In this document: positions 51,860 to 61,194 of the stretch, piece by piece
How the letters are laid out: every line of letters starts with the position of its first letter
Position numbering within the stretch: position 1 is the stretch's first letter
Source: Nordella sp. HKS 07
GTDB taxonomy: Bacteria; Pseudomonadota; Alphaproteobacteria; Rhizobiales; Aestuariivirgaceae
Direction of reading: 5' to 3'
NCBI RefSeq assembly: GCF_011046735.1
Contig: NZ_CP049258.1
Coordinates: 5,164,001-5,228,000 of the forward strand
Length of the DNA stretch: 64,000 nucleotides
Notes under the pieces: generated by a model
What the model was told of the DNA's origin: nothing
The model's database searches: none
The model's input: the letters and a program-made list of their open reading frames with translations, nothing else
Translations under genes and position numbers: made by a program

Positions 51860-52702
51860 TCAGGTGTCTTCGAAGGTGCTGATAAGGCGGCCGAGTTCCT
51901 CGAGCCGTACCAGAGAGCGCCGCTCCGCCGTTTCCGCCAGTTGCAGGATCAGCCCGTTGCAGATCGCCATCGGGACGGTGAGGGTCTGGAAGCCGTCGGG
52001 CGCGCCTGAACGAGGCGCGGAGAGCAGCATGTCGGCCGCGGGCGCCAGGGCCGGACCGATAGAGCCCGCGATTGCAAGCGTGAAGGCGCCGACTTTCCGC
52101 GCATGCTCGATCACCGCCTGATAATGACGGGGCTGGCGCCGGAAGGCAAAAGCGAGGAGAGCGTCGTCTGCGTTGAGCGCCAGCAGACGCTCGGCCACGT
52201 CGCGGCTGTCGCCATTCAACAAGATGGCGTCGATTGCCATCCGCCGCAGGCGGCGTTCCATCAGCACCGCAAGGCTTTCGGCATTGCCGCGCGCGAAGAT
52301 GAAGATCTTGCGGCGGTCGGTGAGCTGACGCGCCGCCGCCTTCAGCCGATCGTCGCCGATGAAATCGGGGAGCGCCGTCAGGGCTTCGATCTCCTGGGCG
52401 ATCAACCCGCCCAGTATCGAATTGCCGCGCGAATGAGCGAGCGTGTTGCGCATGCGAACAGCCGGATCCGTGCGCACAATGAATTCGTCGCGAATGGCAT
52501 CGCGAAAATCGGCATAGCTTTCGAAGCCAAGTTTGCGCGCCAAGCGCGAGGCTGTCGCCTCATGCACGCCGGCGCGCTCCGCCAGTTCCCCCGCCGTGCT
52601 GAGTGCGATCTCGCGCGGCCGCGCCATGACTTCCTTCACGAGCATGCGCTCGGATGGGGTCAAGGTGTCGGCGACGCTTTGCACCAGGGTGACGATGGAC
52701 AT
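51860..52702 (-). CDS. RpiR/MurR-family regulator with SIS domain
   Basis: A 280-residue regulator. N-terminal HTH_6: LTPSERMLVKEVM, STAGELAERAGVHEATASRLARKLG. C-terminal SIS domain (residues 120-260: IFIFARGNAESLAVLMERRL, DDALLAFAF, GAFTLAIAGS). SIS domains bind phosphosugars. Upstream of and in line with the importer genes, so it is their likely controller. Confidence 0.9.
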   Translation of the reverse strand: MSIVTLVQSVADTLTPSERMLVKEVMARPREIALSTAGELAERAGVHEATASRLARKLGFESYADFRDAIRDEFIVRTDPAVRMRNTLAHSRGNSILGGLIAQEIEALTALPDFIGDDRLKAAARQLTDRRKIFIFARGNAESLAVLMERRLRRMAIDAILLNGDSRDVAERLLALNADDALLAFAFRRQPRHYQAVIEHARKVGAFTLAIAGSIGPALAPAADMLLSAPRSGAPDGFQTLTVPMAICNGLILQLAETAERRSLVRLEELGRLISTFEDT

Positions 52703-52843
52703 GATTCCTCCGGCGACCTTAACTCGACAGCATGTAATTATGCAAAGATAACAATTGTTGCAAGTGAAATTGCAATTATTAACATTTTCGTTGCGTTAGC
52801 CTGGAGCCGTCGTAATGTCAGTGAGCAACTTTCGGGGGCTTTC

Positions 52844-53164
52844 ATGACATGGCGGAAGGCGAAGCGCGCCCACGTGGTAGCTGCGCTCGTTGTCGGGGCT
52901 GCGCTGGGTGGCATGGTTGAAACATCCAACGCTGCGAAACCGACCCAGAAGGAGGCCCTTGCGGCCTGCCGGGCTCAATATGGCAAGAAAGTCGTCAATG
53001 CCATTGTGCAGAAGGACGGCAAAGTCAGGTGCGAGTGGATGGTCCGGCGCGAGATGACGCGCGAGGAGGCCTTCGAATCCTGCCGGAAGAAATACAGCGC
53101 AACGACCGTCCTGCTCCGCAAGACCAAGGACGGATGTTTGTGCCGTTACTATGGGCGCTACTGA
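52844..53164 (+). CDS. Secreted Cys-containing protein, paralogue 1
   Basis: A 106-residue product. Signal peptide AHVVAALVVGAALGGMVE; mature part QKEALAACRAQYGKKVVNAIV, EEAFESCRKKY, and CLCRYYGRY at the C-terminus. Four cysteines, possibly two disulfides. Two tandem paralogues follow. No known family. Confidence 0.7.
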   Translation: MTWRKAKRAHVVAALVVGAALGGMVETSNAAKPTQKEALAACRAQYGKKVVNAIVQKDGKVRCEWMVRREMTREEAFESCRKKYSATTVLLRKTKDGCLCRYYGRY

Positions 53165-53191
53165 TCATCATACAAGCAACGGGAGTATAAT

Positions 53192-53512
53192 ATGACGTCG
53201 AGCGGGACGGCGGTCCTCAATGCAGCGTTCGCGCTTGCTCTGTCCGCCTTCATGACGGCAGGACTGCTAGGCGAAGCCGAAGCAGGCGTATCGAAAAAGC
53301 AGGCGATGGCCGCCTGCCGGGCCAAGTATGGCAATGAGGTCAGCGATGTCGTCATCAAGAAGAACGGCGAGATCGTGTGTCAGCAGGGGCCGAGTGAGAC
53401 GGCGTCGCGCAAGGAAGTCTATGAATACTGCAAGCGCACGCTCAACCCCAAGATGATCGTCATGCAGAAGCGGAACGGCCGTTGGATGTGTCTCTATTCG
53501 GGCAACTACTGA
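53192..53512 (+). CDS. Secreted Cys-containing protein, paralogue 2
   Basis: A 106-residue protein. Signal peptide FALALSAFMTAGLLGEAEA; mature part KKQAMAACRAKYGNEVSDVVI, VYEYCKRTL and the ending WMCLYSGNY. It parallels paralogue 1 residue by residue around the cysteines. It starts 27 bases after paralogue 1, so the two are co-transcribed. Confidence 0.75.
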   Translation: MTSSGTAVLNAAFALALSAFMTAGLLGEAEAGVSKKQAMAACRAKYGNEVSDVVIKKNGEIVCQQGPSETASRKEVYEYCKRTLNPKMIVMQKRNGRWMCLYSGNY

Positions 53513-53564
53513 GCGGTTCCGCCGCGCTTCACCTGCTCTCTTTTTGATGGCAGGATGGCCGGCA

Positions 53565-53918
53565 ATGGATCATCGGGTCAGAATCATGCGGTTTCCTGTC
53601 GCCCTTCGGGCAGCTCTCCTCCTATCCGGGGTGGGCGTCGGCCTGTCATTGCCGTTGGCCGGAGCCCATGCCAAGGATTGGGACATCAAGATGGACCAGC
53701 AGGCCTGGGCCTGTTCGACGCTCTACAGCCGTTATCCCATCAAGGTGCAGAATGGCGGGGACCGAGAAACAGCGATCTGCCTCGGCGAGGGTAAGAAGGG
53801 GCGCAAGCCGATGTCGCGGTCGGAGGCCTTCAACCTTTGCCGAGATCAGTTCAACGCATCGAGCCTTCTGGTCAACTGGACCAGCAAGGGCTGGCGCTGC
53901 CGCTTCTATGGTCGCTGA
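53565..53918 (+). CDS. Secreted Cys-containing protein, paralogue 3
   Basis: Start uncertain (53547, 53565 or 53586); the signal peptide ALRAALLLSGVGVGLSLPL is included in all. The mature part has WACSTLY, ICLGEGKKG, EAFNLCRDQF and the ending GWRCRFYGR, the same Cys-spaced pattern as the two preceding genes but more diverged. Exported, function unknown. Confidence 0.7.
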   Translation: MDHRVRIMRFPVALRAALLLSGVGVGLSLPLAGAHAKDWDIKMDQQAWACSTLYSRYPIKVQNGGDRETAICLGEGKKGRKPMSRSEAFNLCRDQFNASSLLVNWTSKGWRCRFYGR

Positions 53919-53962
53919 TGCTGACGCCCCGACTTTTGCTTCATAATAGCTGGTGAGGAATC

Positions 53963-54538
53963 ATGAGCCTGTTGATTATTGGTATCGTCATCTTCGTCGG
54001 CGCACATCTTGTTGTGATGCTCAATCCGCGCTTGCGCGATAGTCTCAGCGGCAGTCTGGGCGAGGGGCCTTACAAGGGCGTGTTCTCGCTCGTGTCGCTC
54101 CTCGGTCTCGCGCTGATGATCTATGGCTTCTACACCACGCGCGGCATGCTCGAAGGCGACGACTATCTCTATACGCCAGCCCCGTGGACTCGCCATGCCG
54201 CGATGACGCTGGTTCTCCTCGGCTTCATCTTCGTCGGCGCTTCGCATGGCAAGGGCTATCTGAAACGCTGGCTGAAGCAGCCTATGTCGATCGGCATCGG
54301 ACTGTGGGCGGTGGCGCATCTGCTCGCCAACGGCGACCGGCCCGGTGTCGTGATGTTCGGAGCGATCCTGGCGCTGGCGGTGATCGACATCATCCTCTCG
54401 ACGGCACGCGGTAAGGTTCCCACCCATGAGCCGAGGCTGAGATCCGATGTGATCGCCGTGATCGTCGGCATCGTCCTCTATGCGATCTTCCTGTTCGTCA
54501 TCCATCCTTACGTCTTTAATCTGCCCATCATCGTATGA
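53963..54538 (+). CDS. NnrU family membrane protein
   Basis: A 191-residue membrane protein with five or six helices and the NnrU pattern: GAHLVVMLNPRLRD, YKGVFSLVSLLGLALMIYG, LWAVAHLLANGD. NnrU proteins are linked with nitrite/nitric oxide respiration in some Alphaproteobacteria. No denitrification gene is seen nearby. ATGA-overlapped with its paralogue downstream. Confidence 0.85.
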   Translation: MSLLIIGIVIFVGAHLVVMLNPRLRDSLSGSLGEGPYKGVFSLVSLLGLALMIYGFYTTRGMLEGDDYLYTPAPWTRHAAMTLVLLGFIFVGASHGKGYLKRWLKQPMSIGIGLWAVAHLLANGDRPGVVMFGAILALAVIDIILSTARGKVPTHEPRLRSDVIAVIVGIVLYAIFLFVIHPYVFNLPIIV

Positions 54539-55095
54539 TTCTTCTCGCTCTAGGCGTGGCGCTCTTCGCTGTCTGCCATCTGACACTCGCATTGCCCGAG
54601 GCCAAGGAGGCGCTGCGCCGGCGCTTCGGCAAATTCCATGGGCCGGGCTTTGGCGTCGTCTCAGCTCTGCCGCTTATTCTCATTGTGCTCGGCTGGCGCG
54701 GAGCGCCGGTCGAGATCATCTATGAGACGCCGAGCTGGGGCCGCACCGTGACCTTCGTCCTCGTTCTATTCGCCTTTCTTTGCCTGGCGATCTTCCTGTT
54801 CCGCGGCAATCTGCGCCAGAAACTGCGGTTGCCCTTGGCCTGGGGCGTCGTCTTCTGGTCGGTGGGCCATCTGTTTGCCAATGGCGATCTTGCCAGCCTC
54901 ATACTCTTTGGCGGCATGCTGCTCTATGCGCTGGCGCATCTGGGGCTTGGTTATGCCAATGGCGTGCGGCCGTCGCCCGATATCCGCCAGGGTCACGACG
55001 CGATCTCGATCATCATGGGCGTGGCGCTTTATGGCGTTTTCGCGCAACTGCACCCGCTCTTTACCGGTGTGCCGGTGGTGACGCTGACGTTATAA
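54535..55095 (+). CDS. NnrU-like membrane protein, second copy
   Basis: A 186-residue paralogue of the preceding protein ([44 protein letters not shown]). The two share the LFANGD motif and the translation overlap suggests a heteromeric pair. Confidence 0.8.
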   Translation: MILLALGVALFAVCHLTLALPEAKEALRRRFGKFHGPGFGVVSALPLILIVLGWRGAPVEIIYETPSWGRTVTFVLVLFAFLCLAIFLFRGNLRQKLRLPLAWGVVFWSVGHLFANGDLASLILFGGMLLYALAHLGLGYANGVRPSPDIRQGHDAISIIMGVALYGVFAQLHPLFTGVPVVTLTL

Positions 55096-55159
55096 TAGAT
55101 ATTGTGCGGTGCACAAAAACGATTGCTCGGCAAACGCAACCGCGATAGGTTTGCCCGCC

Positions 55160-55978
55160 ATGTCACTACATACCGATCAGAAGCGTCTCACCGCTCCCGA
55201 CATCACCGCGCGCAAGGGGGGCGATCCGATCGTCGCCTTGACTTCGTATCACGCCCACACCGCGGCGATCGCCGACAAATATGTCGACTTCCTGCTGGTC
55301 GGCGACACGCTCGGCATGGTCATGCATGGCTTTGAATCGACCTTGCCGGTGCCGTTGGAGCTTATGATCATCCACGGTCGCGCCGTGATGCGCGGGACCA
55401 AGCGGGCGCTGGTCGTCGTCGACATGCCCTTCGGCACCTATGAGGAAAGCCCGGCCCAGGCCTTCCGCAATGCCGCCCGCATCGTCAAGGAGACGCAGTG
55501 CGGGGCGATCAAGCTCGAAGGCGGGCGGCGCATGGGCGAGACCATCCGCTTCCTCGTCGAGCGCGGCATTCCGATCGTCGCCCATATCGGCCTCACGCCA
55601 CAATCGATCAATGTCCTGGGCGGCTTCAAGACACAGGGCCGCAAGCGCGACCAGTGGGCGGAAATCGAAGAAGACGCCCGCATCGTCACCGAGGCCGGCG
55701 CTTTCTGCGTCGTGCTCGAGGCGGTGGTGGAACCGCTCGCCGCCCGCATCACCAAGGCCATTCCGATCCCGACCATCGGCATCGGTGCGTCGGCCGAATG
55801 CGATGGTCAGATCCTCGTGATGGAGGACATGCTGGGCCTCTCGCCGCGCGTGCCGAAATTCGTGCGCGAATTCGGCGAAATCGGCAAGGCCATCGACAGG
55901 GCGATCAGCTCCTATGCCACGGAAGTCCGTGCACGGAGCTTCCCCGGCAAGGCCAATATCTACGAAACCAAGGACTGA
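55160..55978 (+). CDS. panB: 3-methyl-2-oxobutanoate hydroxymethyltransferase
   Basis: A 272-residue PanB from ATG 55160 (frame open 17 codons upstream). It transfers a hydroxymethyl group from methylenetetrahydrofolate to ketoisovalerate, the first step to pantothenate. Seen: [30 protein letters not shown] (metal-binding Asp), [23 protein letters not shown] and [18 protein letters not shown]. No panC is adjacent. Confidence 0.95.
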   Translation: MSLHTDQKRLTAPDITARKGGDPIVALTSYHAHTAAIADKYVDFLLVGDTLGMVMHGFESTLPVPLELMIIHGRAVMRGTKRALVVVDMPFGTYEESPAQAFRNAARIVKETQCGAIKLEGGRRMGETIRFLVERGIPIVAHIGLTPQSINVLGGFKTQGRKRDQWAEIEEDARIVTEAGAFCVVLEAVVEPLAARITKAIPIPTIGIGASAECDGQILVMEDMLGLSPRVPKFVREFGEIGKAIDRAISSYATEVRARSFPGKANIYETKD

Positions 55979-56048
55979 CGCGCAAGCCGATCCGACCGGT
56001 GCGGCCATCATCTGGCCAGCCGGCAAGAAGTCATTATCCGATCACTAG

Positions 56049-56123
56049 CTAGTGTCCCAAATCCGAAGTTCGCCACAGCCAGCGGGAGCTTCCGAGCGAA
56101 CTTCGGATTCGGAAGGACACTAG
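56049..56123. repeat. CTAGTGT-ended hairpin element 1
   Basis: A 75-base inverted-repeat unit beginning CTAGTGTCC and ending GGACACTAG with inner arms AATCCGAAGTTCG / CGAACTTCGGATT. It could fold into one long stem. Confidence 0.75.
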
Positions 56124-56137
56124 AAAACCTAATGATT

Positions 56138-56212
56138 CTAGTGTGCTTTTGAACGCGAAGTTCCTGTCGGTGCAGCCGCCTGATATCAGGAACTTCGCGT
56201 TCAGCACACTAG
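56138..56212. repeat. CTAGTGT-ended hairpin element 2
   Basis: A second 75-base unit beginning CTAGTGTGC and ending GCACACTAG, arms GAACGCGAAGTTCCTG / CAGGAACTTCGCGTTC. Same length and outer termini as element 1 but different inner stem. The stretch 56213-56290 resembles the hairpin at 50482 (GAGTTTGGATTG) and leads to the next gene. Confidence 0.75.
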
Positions 56213-56311
56213 ATCACTATGAGTTTGGATTGCGGACTTGGGATTGAAACAATCCGAAGTCAGGATGACGCGGAATTGCTATAAAGATTCCGAATCGGAA
56301 CGGGATGATCG

Positions 56312-57676
56312 ATGATCCTCTCTAGGCGTTCGTTCATTGTCGGCGGTGCGGCGCTGGCCGCCCTACCTCACCGTCTTGAGGCGCAGACGGCGGAAGACGG
56401 TTTCATCGTGCTGACGGCCAGCCCGACCGCCGGCCGGCTCATGGAAGCCGATAGTCCCGCGACGAAGCTCCAAAGCCTCTCCGGGCAGTGGCCGCCCCCG
56501 GTGCTGCGCGCCAAGCAGGGCGAGGAGTTCAAGGTACGTTTCGTCAATTTACTCGACAGGCCGATGGCGCTCCATTGGTACGGCCTGCGCGGTCCATCCG
56601 AGATGATGAGCATCTCGGTGGTGCCGGGTGAGGACAATGCCTTCGATTGCGTCTTCACCCCGCCCGATGCTGGAACATTCTGGCTTTCGCCTGTCGCCGA
56701 TGTCTCACGCCAGCGTGAAATCGGGCTCTATGCCCTTGTCGAGGTCCTGGAGAAGGAGCCGGTCCCCGCCTTTGCCGATCTGCCGCTAACCTTCGACGAC
56801 TGGCAGTTGACAGATGACGGCCAGATCGACACCACGACTTTCGGCAATCTCGAGGATGCGATCGGCCAGGGCCGGCTCGGCAACTGGTTCACCGTCAATG
56901 GCGCCTATCGCCCCAAGATCGACATTCCGACCGGCTTGGTGCGCCTGCGTATCCTTAATGCCGCCAATGTCCGTACCATGTCGATCCTCATCAAGGGGGC
57001 CGACCCTCTGATCATTTCCGAGGACGGCCAGCCGGTGCCGCCGCGCCAACTGGGCAATAACGGCCTCGTCCTGGCGCCCGGACAAAGGAGCGACCTGCTG
57101 CTGGCGGAAAGCGAGGAAAACCTCACTTTGGCGGTCAATCTGTTCGAGGATGTCATCGAGGCGGCCTATCTCAACCGCAAGGGGGCGGCGGCCGAAATCG
57201 TGCTGCCCGATAATTTTGCGTTGCCACCCAACCCCATTTCCACGACCCTCGATATGGCAAAGGCGAACATCGTGCCCTTTGTGCTCGAAGGGGGCGAGAA
57301 AGGCGGAATGACCGGGGCCGTCTATGCCGGGGAGAAGCTCGATTTGCGGGCGCTGCTCGAAAAACGCATGGCCTGGGCTATAAACGGCACGGCGGGGCTT
57401 ACTCCGGAGCCCTGGATGAGCTTCACCCGCGGCGAGACGGTGGTCCTCGAGGTCGACAACCGTACAAGGTTTGACCAGCCGCTCCATATCCACGGACATG
57501 TCTGGCGGGTGATCGACGAGCAGCCCACGCCCTGGCGTGACACGGCGGTCATTCCAGCGGAAAGACAGGTGAAATTGGTTTTCGTGGCCGACAATCCGGG
57601 CCGCTGGGGCATCCAGAGTACAATCGCGGAACGGATCGATTCCGGCCTGATGTCCTCTTTCGAGGTCGGTGCGTAA
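56312..57676 (+). CDS. SufI-like multicopper-oxidase-fold protein
   Basis: A 454-residue exported protein with a twin-arginine signal (SRRSFIVGGAALAALP). Three cupredoxin domains are suggested by VRFVNLLDRPMALHWYG, LVRLRILNAANVRTM and LEVDNRTRFDQPLHIHGHVWRV. The copper ligands are largely lost: HWHG is HWYG, the first His of HPxHxH is Gln, and the HCHxxxHxxxG block reads QSTIAERIDSGLM. FtsP/SufI of enterobacteria is a copper-free member of this fold. A catalytic oxidase is unlikely. Confidence 0.8.
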   Translation: MILSRRSFIVGGAALAALPHRLEAQTAEDGFIVLTASPTAGRLMEADSPATKLQSLSGQWPPPVLRAKQGEEFKVRFVNLLDRPMALHWYGLRGPSEMMSISVVPGEDNAFDCVFTPPDAGTFWLSPVADVSRQREIGLYALVEVLEKEPVPAFADLPLTFDDWQLTDDGQIDTTTFGNLEDAIGQGRLGNWFTVNGAYRPKIDIPTGLVRLRILNAANVRTMSILIKGADPLIISEDGQPVPPRQLGNNGLVLAPGQRSDLLLAESEENLTLAVNLFEDVIEAAYLNRKGAAAEIVLPDNFALPPNPISTTLDMAKANIVPFVLEGGEKGGMTGAVYAGEKLDLRALLEKRMAWAINGTAGLTPEPWMSFTRGETVVLEVDNRTRFDQPLHIHGHVWRVIDEQPTPWRDTAVIPAERQVKLVFVADNPGRWGIQSTIAERIDSGLMSSFEVGA

Positions 57677-57753
57677 TTTGCCTTGATTTGGCCGTTTGGC
57701 TAAATTAGCAGCTTCATCAAAGCGTTATAGACGGCAGGTCGGGAGCCCAATCA

Positions 57754-58413
57754 GTGAGCGATGAATCGCTATTCAGAGAAGTGGACGAAGAAGTCCGCCA
57801 AGACCAATTCAAGAAGCTCTGGACCAAATATGGCAGCTATTTCACAGTCTTGGCAGTAGCCGTAGTGCTCGCCGTGGCGGGCTTCAAGGGCTGGCAATAC
57901 TGGCAGTTGACCCAATCGGAGACGGCCGCACAGATCTTTGCCGATGGCGTTCAGAAGCTGCAGGACGGCAAGATCGCCGACGCCCAGGGGGCTTTCGCCG
58001 CCATCAACCACTCGGGCTACGCCAAGCTTGCAGATCTGCGCCGCGCCGCCGCTCTCGCGGCGGGTGGCAAGACCGATGAGGCCGTGGCGCTCTATGACAA
58101 GATCGCCAATGATCAGAAGAATGAGCAGTCGCTGCGCGATCTGGCGCGCCTGCGTGCCGGCTACGCCCTGACCGACAAGCTGGCGCCGGCGGAGCTGATC
58201 AGCCGGCTCGGCTCCTTCGACAATGAGACGAGCCCATGGCGCGGCCTGGCGCGCGAAATCTTCGCGCTGGCCGCCTATCGTACCGGCGATTACACCATGG
58301 CTGACCGCTATCTCAATGCCATCATCTCCGATCAGGGCGTGTCGCTGGAATTGCGCCAGCGTGCCCAGATGCTGCTCGAAGTGATCACACCGCTTCTGAC
58401 CGCCAAAAAGTAA
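57754..58413 (+). CDS. YfgM-like TPR membrane protein
   Basis: A 219-residue protein starting at a GTG with GGGAG upstream. The N-terminus is MSDESLFREVDEEVRQDQFKKLWTKYG, a short cytosolic helix, then a membrane helix (SYFTVLAVAVVLAVAGF) and periplasmic TPR-like helices. This is the alphaproteobacterial equivalent of YfgM, encoded beside bamB and der as in many genomes. It associates with periplasmic chaperones and the Sec translocon. Confidence 0.85.
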   Translation: MSDESLFREVDEEVRQDQFKKLWTKYGSYFTVLAVAVVLAVAGFKGWQYWQLTQSETAAQIFADGVQKLQDGKIADAQGAFAAINHSGYAKLADLRRAAALAAGGKTDEAVALYDKIANDQKNEQSLRDLARLRAGYALTDKLAPAELISRLGSFDNETSPWRGLAREIFALAAYRTGDYTMADRYLNAIISDQGVSLELRQRAQMLLEVITPLLTAKK

Positions 58414-58422
58414 GGGCTGAAC

Positions 58423-59730
58423 ATGCGATTTTCTCGGCTCTGGCCGCTCCTGGCGACATCGCTTTTCCTCACCGGCTGCGGCTCGGCCTCGAAGCTGCTC
58501 GAGGGCGTCACCGGTGAGAAGGACGTGGTGCTGCCCGGCAAGCGCGAGAGCGTCCTGTCCTCGGGCGAGTCCACCGCTGCCCAGGGCGAGACGTCGAGCG
58601 AGCCCATTGTCATTCCGACCGCCGAGACCAATGCCAGCTGGCCGCAGCCCGGAGGCCAGGCAACCAATTCCTTCGGTAATCTCTCCGCCGGCGCCAATCT
58701 GTCGCGTGCCTGGTCCGCCAATGCGGGCGAGGGGACCTCGGGCGATGGCCGCATCGTGGCGAGCCCCATTATTGTCGGCGGCACCGCCTATGTGCTCGAC
58801 TCGCGCAGCAATGTGACGGCGATCCGCACGTCGAGCGGCGGCCAGGCCTGGCGCGTCTCGCTCATTCCGGAAGGCAAGAGCACCCGCGCTTTCGGCGGCG
58901 GCCTCGCTTCCGACGGCCAGCGCATCTATGCCACCTCGGTCTTTGGCGAGGCTTTGGCGCTCGATGCGGCGACCGGCGCCGTACTCTGGCGCAAGAAGTT
59001 AGGCGCCCCGGTGCGCGCCGCGCCGACGGTCGCCAACGGCACGATCTATTTCACCGGCTCGAGCAATGAGGTTTTCGCGCTCCGGGCCAGCGACGGCAGT
59101 GAGGTGTGGAAGTATCAAGGCACCGGCGGGCAAGCCACCATCGCGTCGAGCCCGAGCCCGGCCGTCTCGCAGGGCTTAGTCGTCATTCCCACCACGGCCG
59201 GCGAGATCATCGCCTTCACCGCGAGCGACGGTCTCGAGGCCTGGAGCGATGCTTTGACCTCCTCTGATCCCGCCGCGACCGCCACCAATATTGGCAGTGT
59301 CGCCGGCCGCCCGGTCATCGATGGCGATCAGGTCATCGCCATTTCCAATGCCGGCCGCATGGGGGCCTTCGCTTTGCAGAACGGCGATCGGCAGTGGACG
59401 CGCGACATCTCCGGATCGCAGACGCCGTGGGTGGCGGGCGATCATGTCTTCGTCATCATCAACGGCAAGACCCTGATGGCGCTGTCGCGGCGCACCGGCG
59501 GCGTGCGCTGGAGCAAGGACCTGCCGGGCAAGGTCTGGGCCGGTCCGGTTCTGGGTGGCGGACGCCTGCTGGCGGTAAGCTCCGATGGCCAGCTCGCCAG
59601 CATCTCCGCGCAGACCGGTGAGGTATTGAACACGACGAAGCTGAGCGATGCCTTCTATATCGCTCCCGTCATCGCCAACGGCACGGTGTATCTGCTTTCC
59701 GACGATGCCCAGCTGATCGCGCTGCGCTAG
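58423..59730 (+). CDS. bamB: Outer-membrane assembly lipoprotein BamB
   Basis: A 435-residue beta-propeller lipoprotein. Lipobox LTGC near residue 19, then repeated PQQ-type blades (GTAYVLDSRSNVTAIRTSSG, QRIYATSVFGEALALDAATG, GTIYFTGSSNEVFALRASDG, GTVYLLSDDAQLIALR). It serves the BAM complex that folds outer-membrane proteins. Nine bases after the YfgM-like gene and upstream of der, the standard alphaproteobacterial order. Confidence 0.9.
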   Translation: MRFSRLWPLLATSLFLTGCGSASKLLEGVTGEKDVVLPGKRESVLSSGESTAAQGETSSEPIVIPTAETNASWPQPGGQATNSFGNLSAGANLSRAWSANAGEGTSGDGRIVASPIIVGGTAYVLDSRSNVTAIRTSSGGQAWRVSLIPEGKSTRAFGGGLASDGQRIYATSVFGEALALDAATGAVLWRKKLGAPVRAAPTVANGTIYFTGSSNEVFALRASDGSEVWKYQGTGGQATIASSPSPAVSQGLVVIPTTAGEIIAFTASDGLEAWSDALTSSDPAATATNIGSVAGRPVIDGDQVIAISNAGRMGAFALQNGDRQWTRDISGSQTPWVAGDHVFVIINGKTLMALSRRTGGVRWSKDLPGKVWAGPVLGGGRLLAVSSDGQLASISAQTGEVLNTTKLSDAFYIAPVIANGTVYLLSDDAQLIALR

Positions 59731-59782
59731 GGCGCCGGGCGTTGTCATGGATTACCTCGGCGCTCTATCTCTTTGATTTGCG

Positions 59783-59831
59783 CATCGGACTCTCCGAAAA
59801 CCGCTTCGCACTTTTCGGTCCGATGCTCTAG
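59783..59831. repeat. Rhizobiales-type palindromic intergenic element
   Basis: GCATCGGA ... CCGAAAACCG ... TTTTCGG ... TCCGATGC followed by TCTAG, a form typical of intergenic hairpins in Rhizobiales. The last base lies eleven bases before der. Similar elements lie at 62233-62308 and 63330-63378. Confidence 0.7.
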
Positions 59832-59841
59832 AACACTCATC

Positions 59842-61194
59842 ATGCAAGCAAAAGTCGCAATCCTGGGCCGACCCAACGTCGGCAAATCGACGCTGTTCAA
59901 CCGGCTGGTCGGCCGCAAGCTGGCGCTGGTCGATGATCAGCCTGGCGTCACCCGCGACCGCCGGGAGGGGGAAGCGCATCTCGCCGATCTGACCTTCCGT
60001 CTCTTCGACACGGCCGGTCTCGATGCGGCGCCGCGCGGCAGCCTCGAAGACCGGATGAGCGCCCAGTCGGAAGCGGCGATCGCCGATGCCGATGTGTGCC
60101 TGTTCGTCATCGATGCCAGGGCCGGCGTCACGCCGGTCGACCGCGAATTCGCCGCCAAGCTGAGGCGCCACGGCAAACCGGTCCTGGTGCTCGCCAACAA
60201 GGCGGAAGGCCGTGCCGGGGAGTCCGGCGCCCTTGAAGCCTTCTCGTTGGGGCTGGGCGATCCGATCGCCATTTCGGCCGAGCATGGCGACGGCATGAAC
60301 GAGCTTTACGAGGCGCTCGAGCCTTACGTGAAGAGCGCCGAGGAAAGCGATGAAACGGACGAAGATGAGGCCGAGGACAAGCCCCTCAAGCTCGCCATCA
60401 TCGGCCAGCCCAATGCCGGCAAATCCACCCTGGTCAATGCTTTGCTCGGCTCCGAGCGCGTTCTGACAGGCCCCGAGGCCGGCATCACGCGCGACGCCAT
60501 CGCCATCGACTGGACCTGGCGCGACAAGCAAGTCATGCTGTGGGACACGGCCGGCATCAGACGTAAATCGCGTGTCACCGGCAAGGTCGAGAAGCTCGCG
60601 GTGGCCGACGGTCTGCGCGCCATTCGCTTCGCCGATGCCGTCGTCGTCTTGATCGACGCCTCGATCGATATCGAACGCCAGGATCTCACCCTTGCCGATC
60701 TCGCGGCACAAGAAGGCAGAGCCGTGGTGCTGGCGCTGTCGAAATGGGATCTTGTCGAGGACAAGCCGAAGCGCCTCAAGCAGGTCAAGGACGACATCGC
60801 CGACATCCTGCCCGAGATCCGTGGTGTCACCATCGTTCCCCTTTCGGCGCTGCACGAGAAAGGCCTCGACCGGCTGATGGAGGCGGTCCTCGCCGCGGTC
60901 GAGAAATGGAACAGCCGCATCTCGACGGGGCAGCTCAATCGCTGGCTCGAGACCATGTTGGAGCGCAACCCGCCGCCGGCGCCGTCGGGGCGACGCATCA
61001 AGATCAGATATGCGACGCAGGTGCGCTCGCGGCCGCCGACCTTCTCCCTCTTCGGCAATCAGCTCGATCATTTGCCCGAGACCTATGTGCGTTATCTGAT
61101 GAACGGCCTGCGCGAAACCTTCGAGCTCTGGGGCACACCCTTGCGCTTCAACCGGCGCGGCAGCCGCAACCCGTTCGACAAGGATAAGAGATGA
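59842..61194 (+). CDS. der: Ribosome biogenesis GTPase Der
   Basis: A 450-residue EngA/Der protein with two GTPase domains. First: GRPNVGKST, DTAG, NKAEG. Second: GQPNAGKST, DTAGIRRKSR, SKWDLV. The C-terminal KH-like domain contains RIKIRYATQVRSRPPTFSLF and LRFNRRGSRNPF. Der acts in 50S subunit assembly. Start at ATG 59842, where domain one begins. Confidence 0.95.
   Translation: MQAKVAILGRPNVGKSTLFNRLVGRKLALVDDQPGVTRDRREGEAHLADLTFRLFDTAGLDAAPRGSLEDRMSAQSEAAIADADVCLFVIDARAGVTPVDREFAAKLRRHGKPVLVLANKAEGRAGESGALEAFSLGLGDPIAISAEHGDGMNELYEALEPYVKSAEESDETDEDEAEDKPLKLAIIGQPNAGKSTLVNALLGSERVLTGPEAGITRDAIAIDWTWRDKQVMLWDTAGIRRKSRVTGKVEKLAVADGLRAIRFADAVVVLIDASIDIERQDLTLADLAAQEGRAVVLALSKWDLVEDKPKRLKQVKDDIADILPEIRGVTIVPLSALHEKGLDRLMEAVLAAVEKWNSRISTGQLNRWLETMLERNPPPAPSGRRIKIRYATQVRSRPPTFSLFGNQLDHLPETYVRYLMNGLRETFELWGTPLRFNRRGSRNPFDKDKR

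Noticed and set aside
56312-57676. Active laccase or copper oxidase
   Set aside because: Copper-ligand motifs are missing at three of the four usual places.
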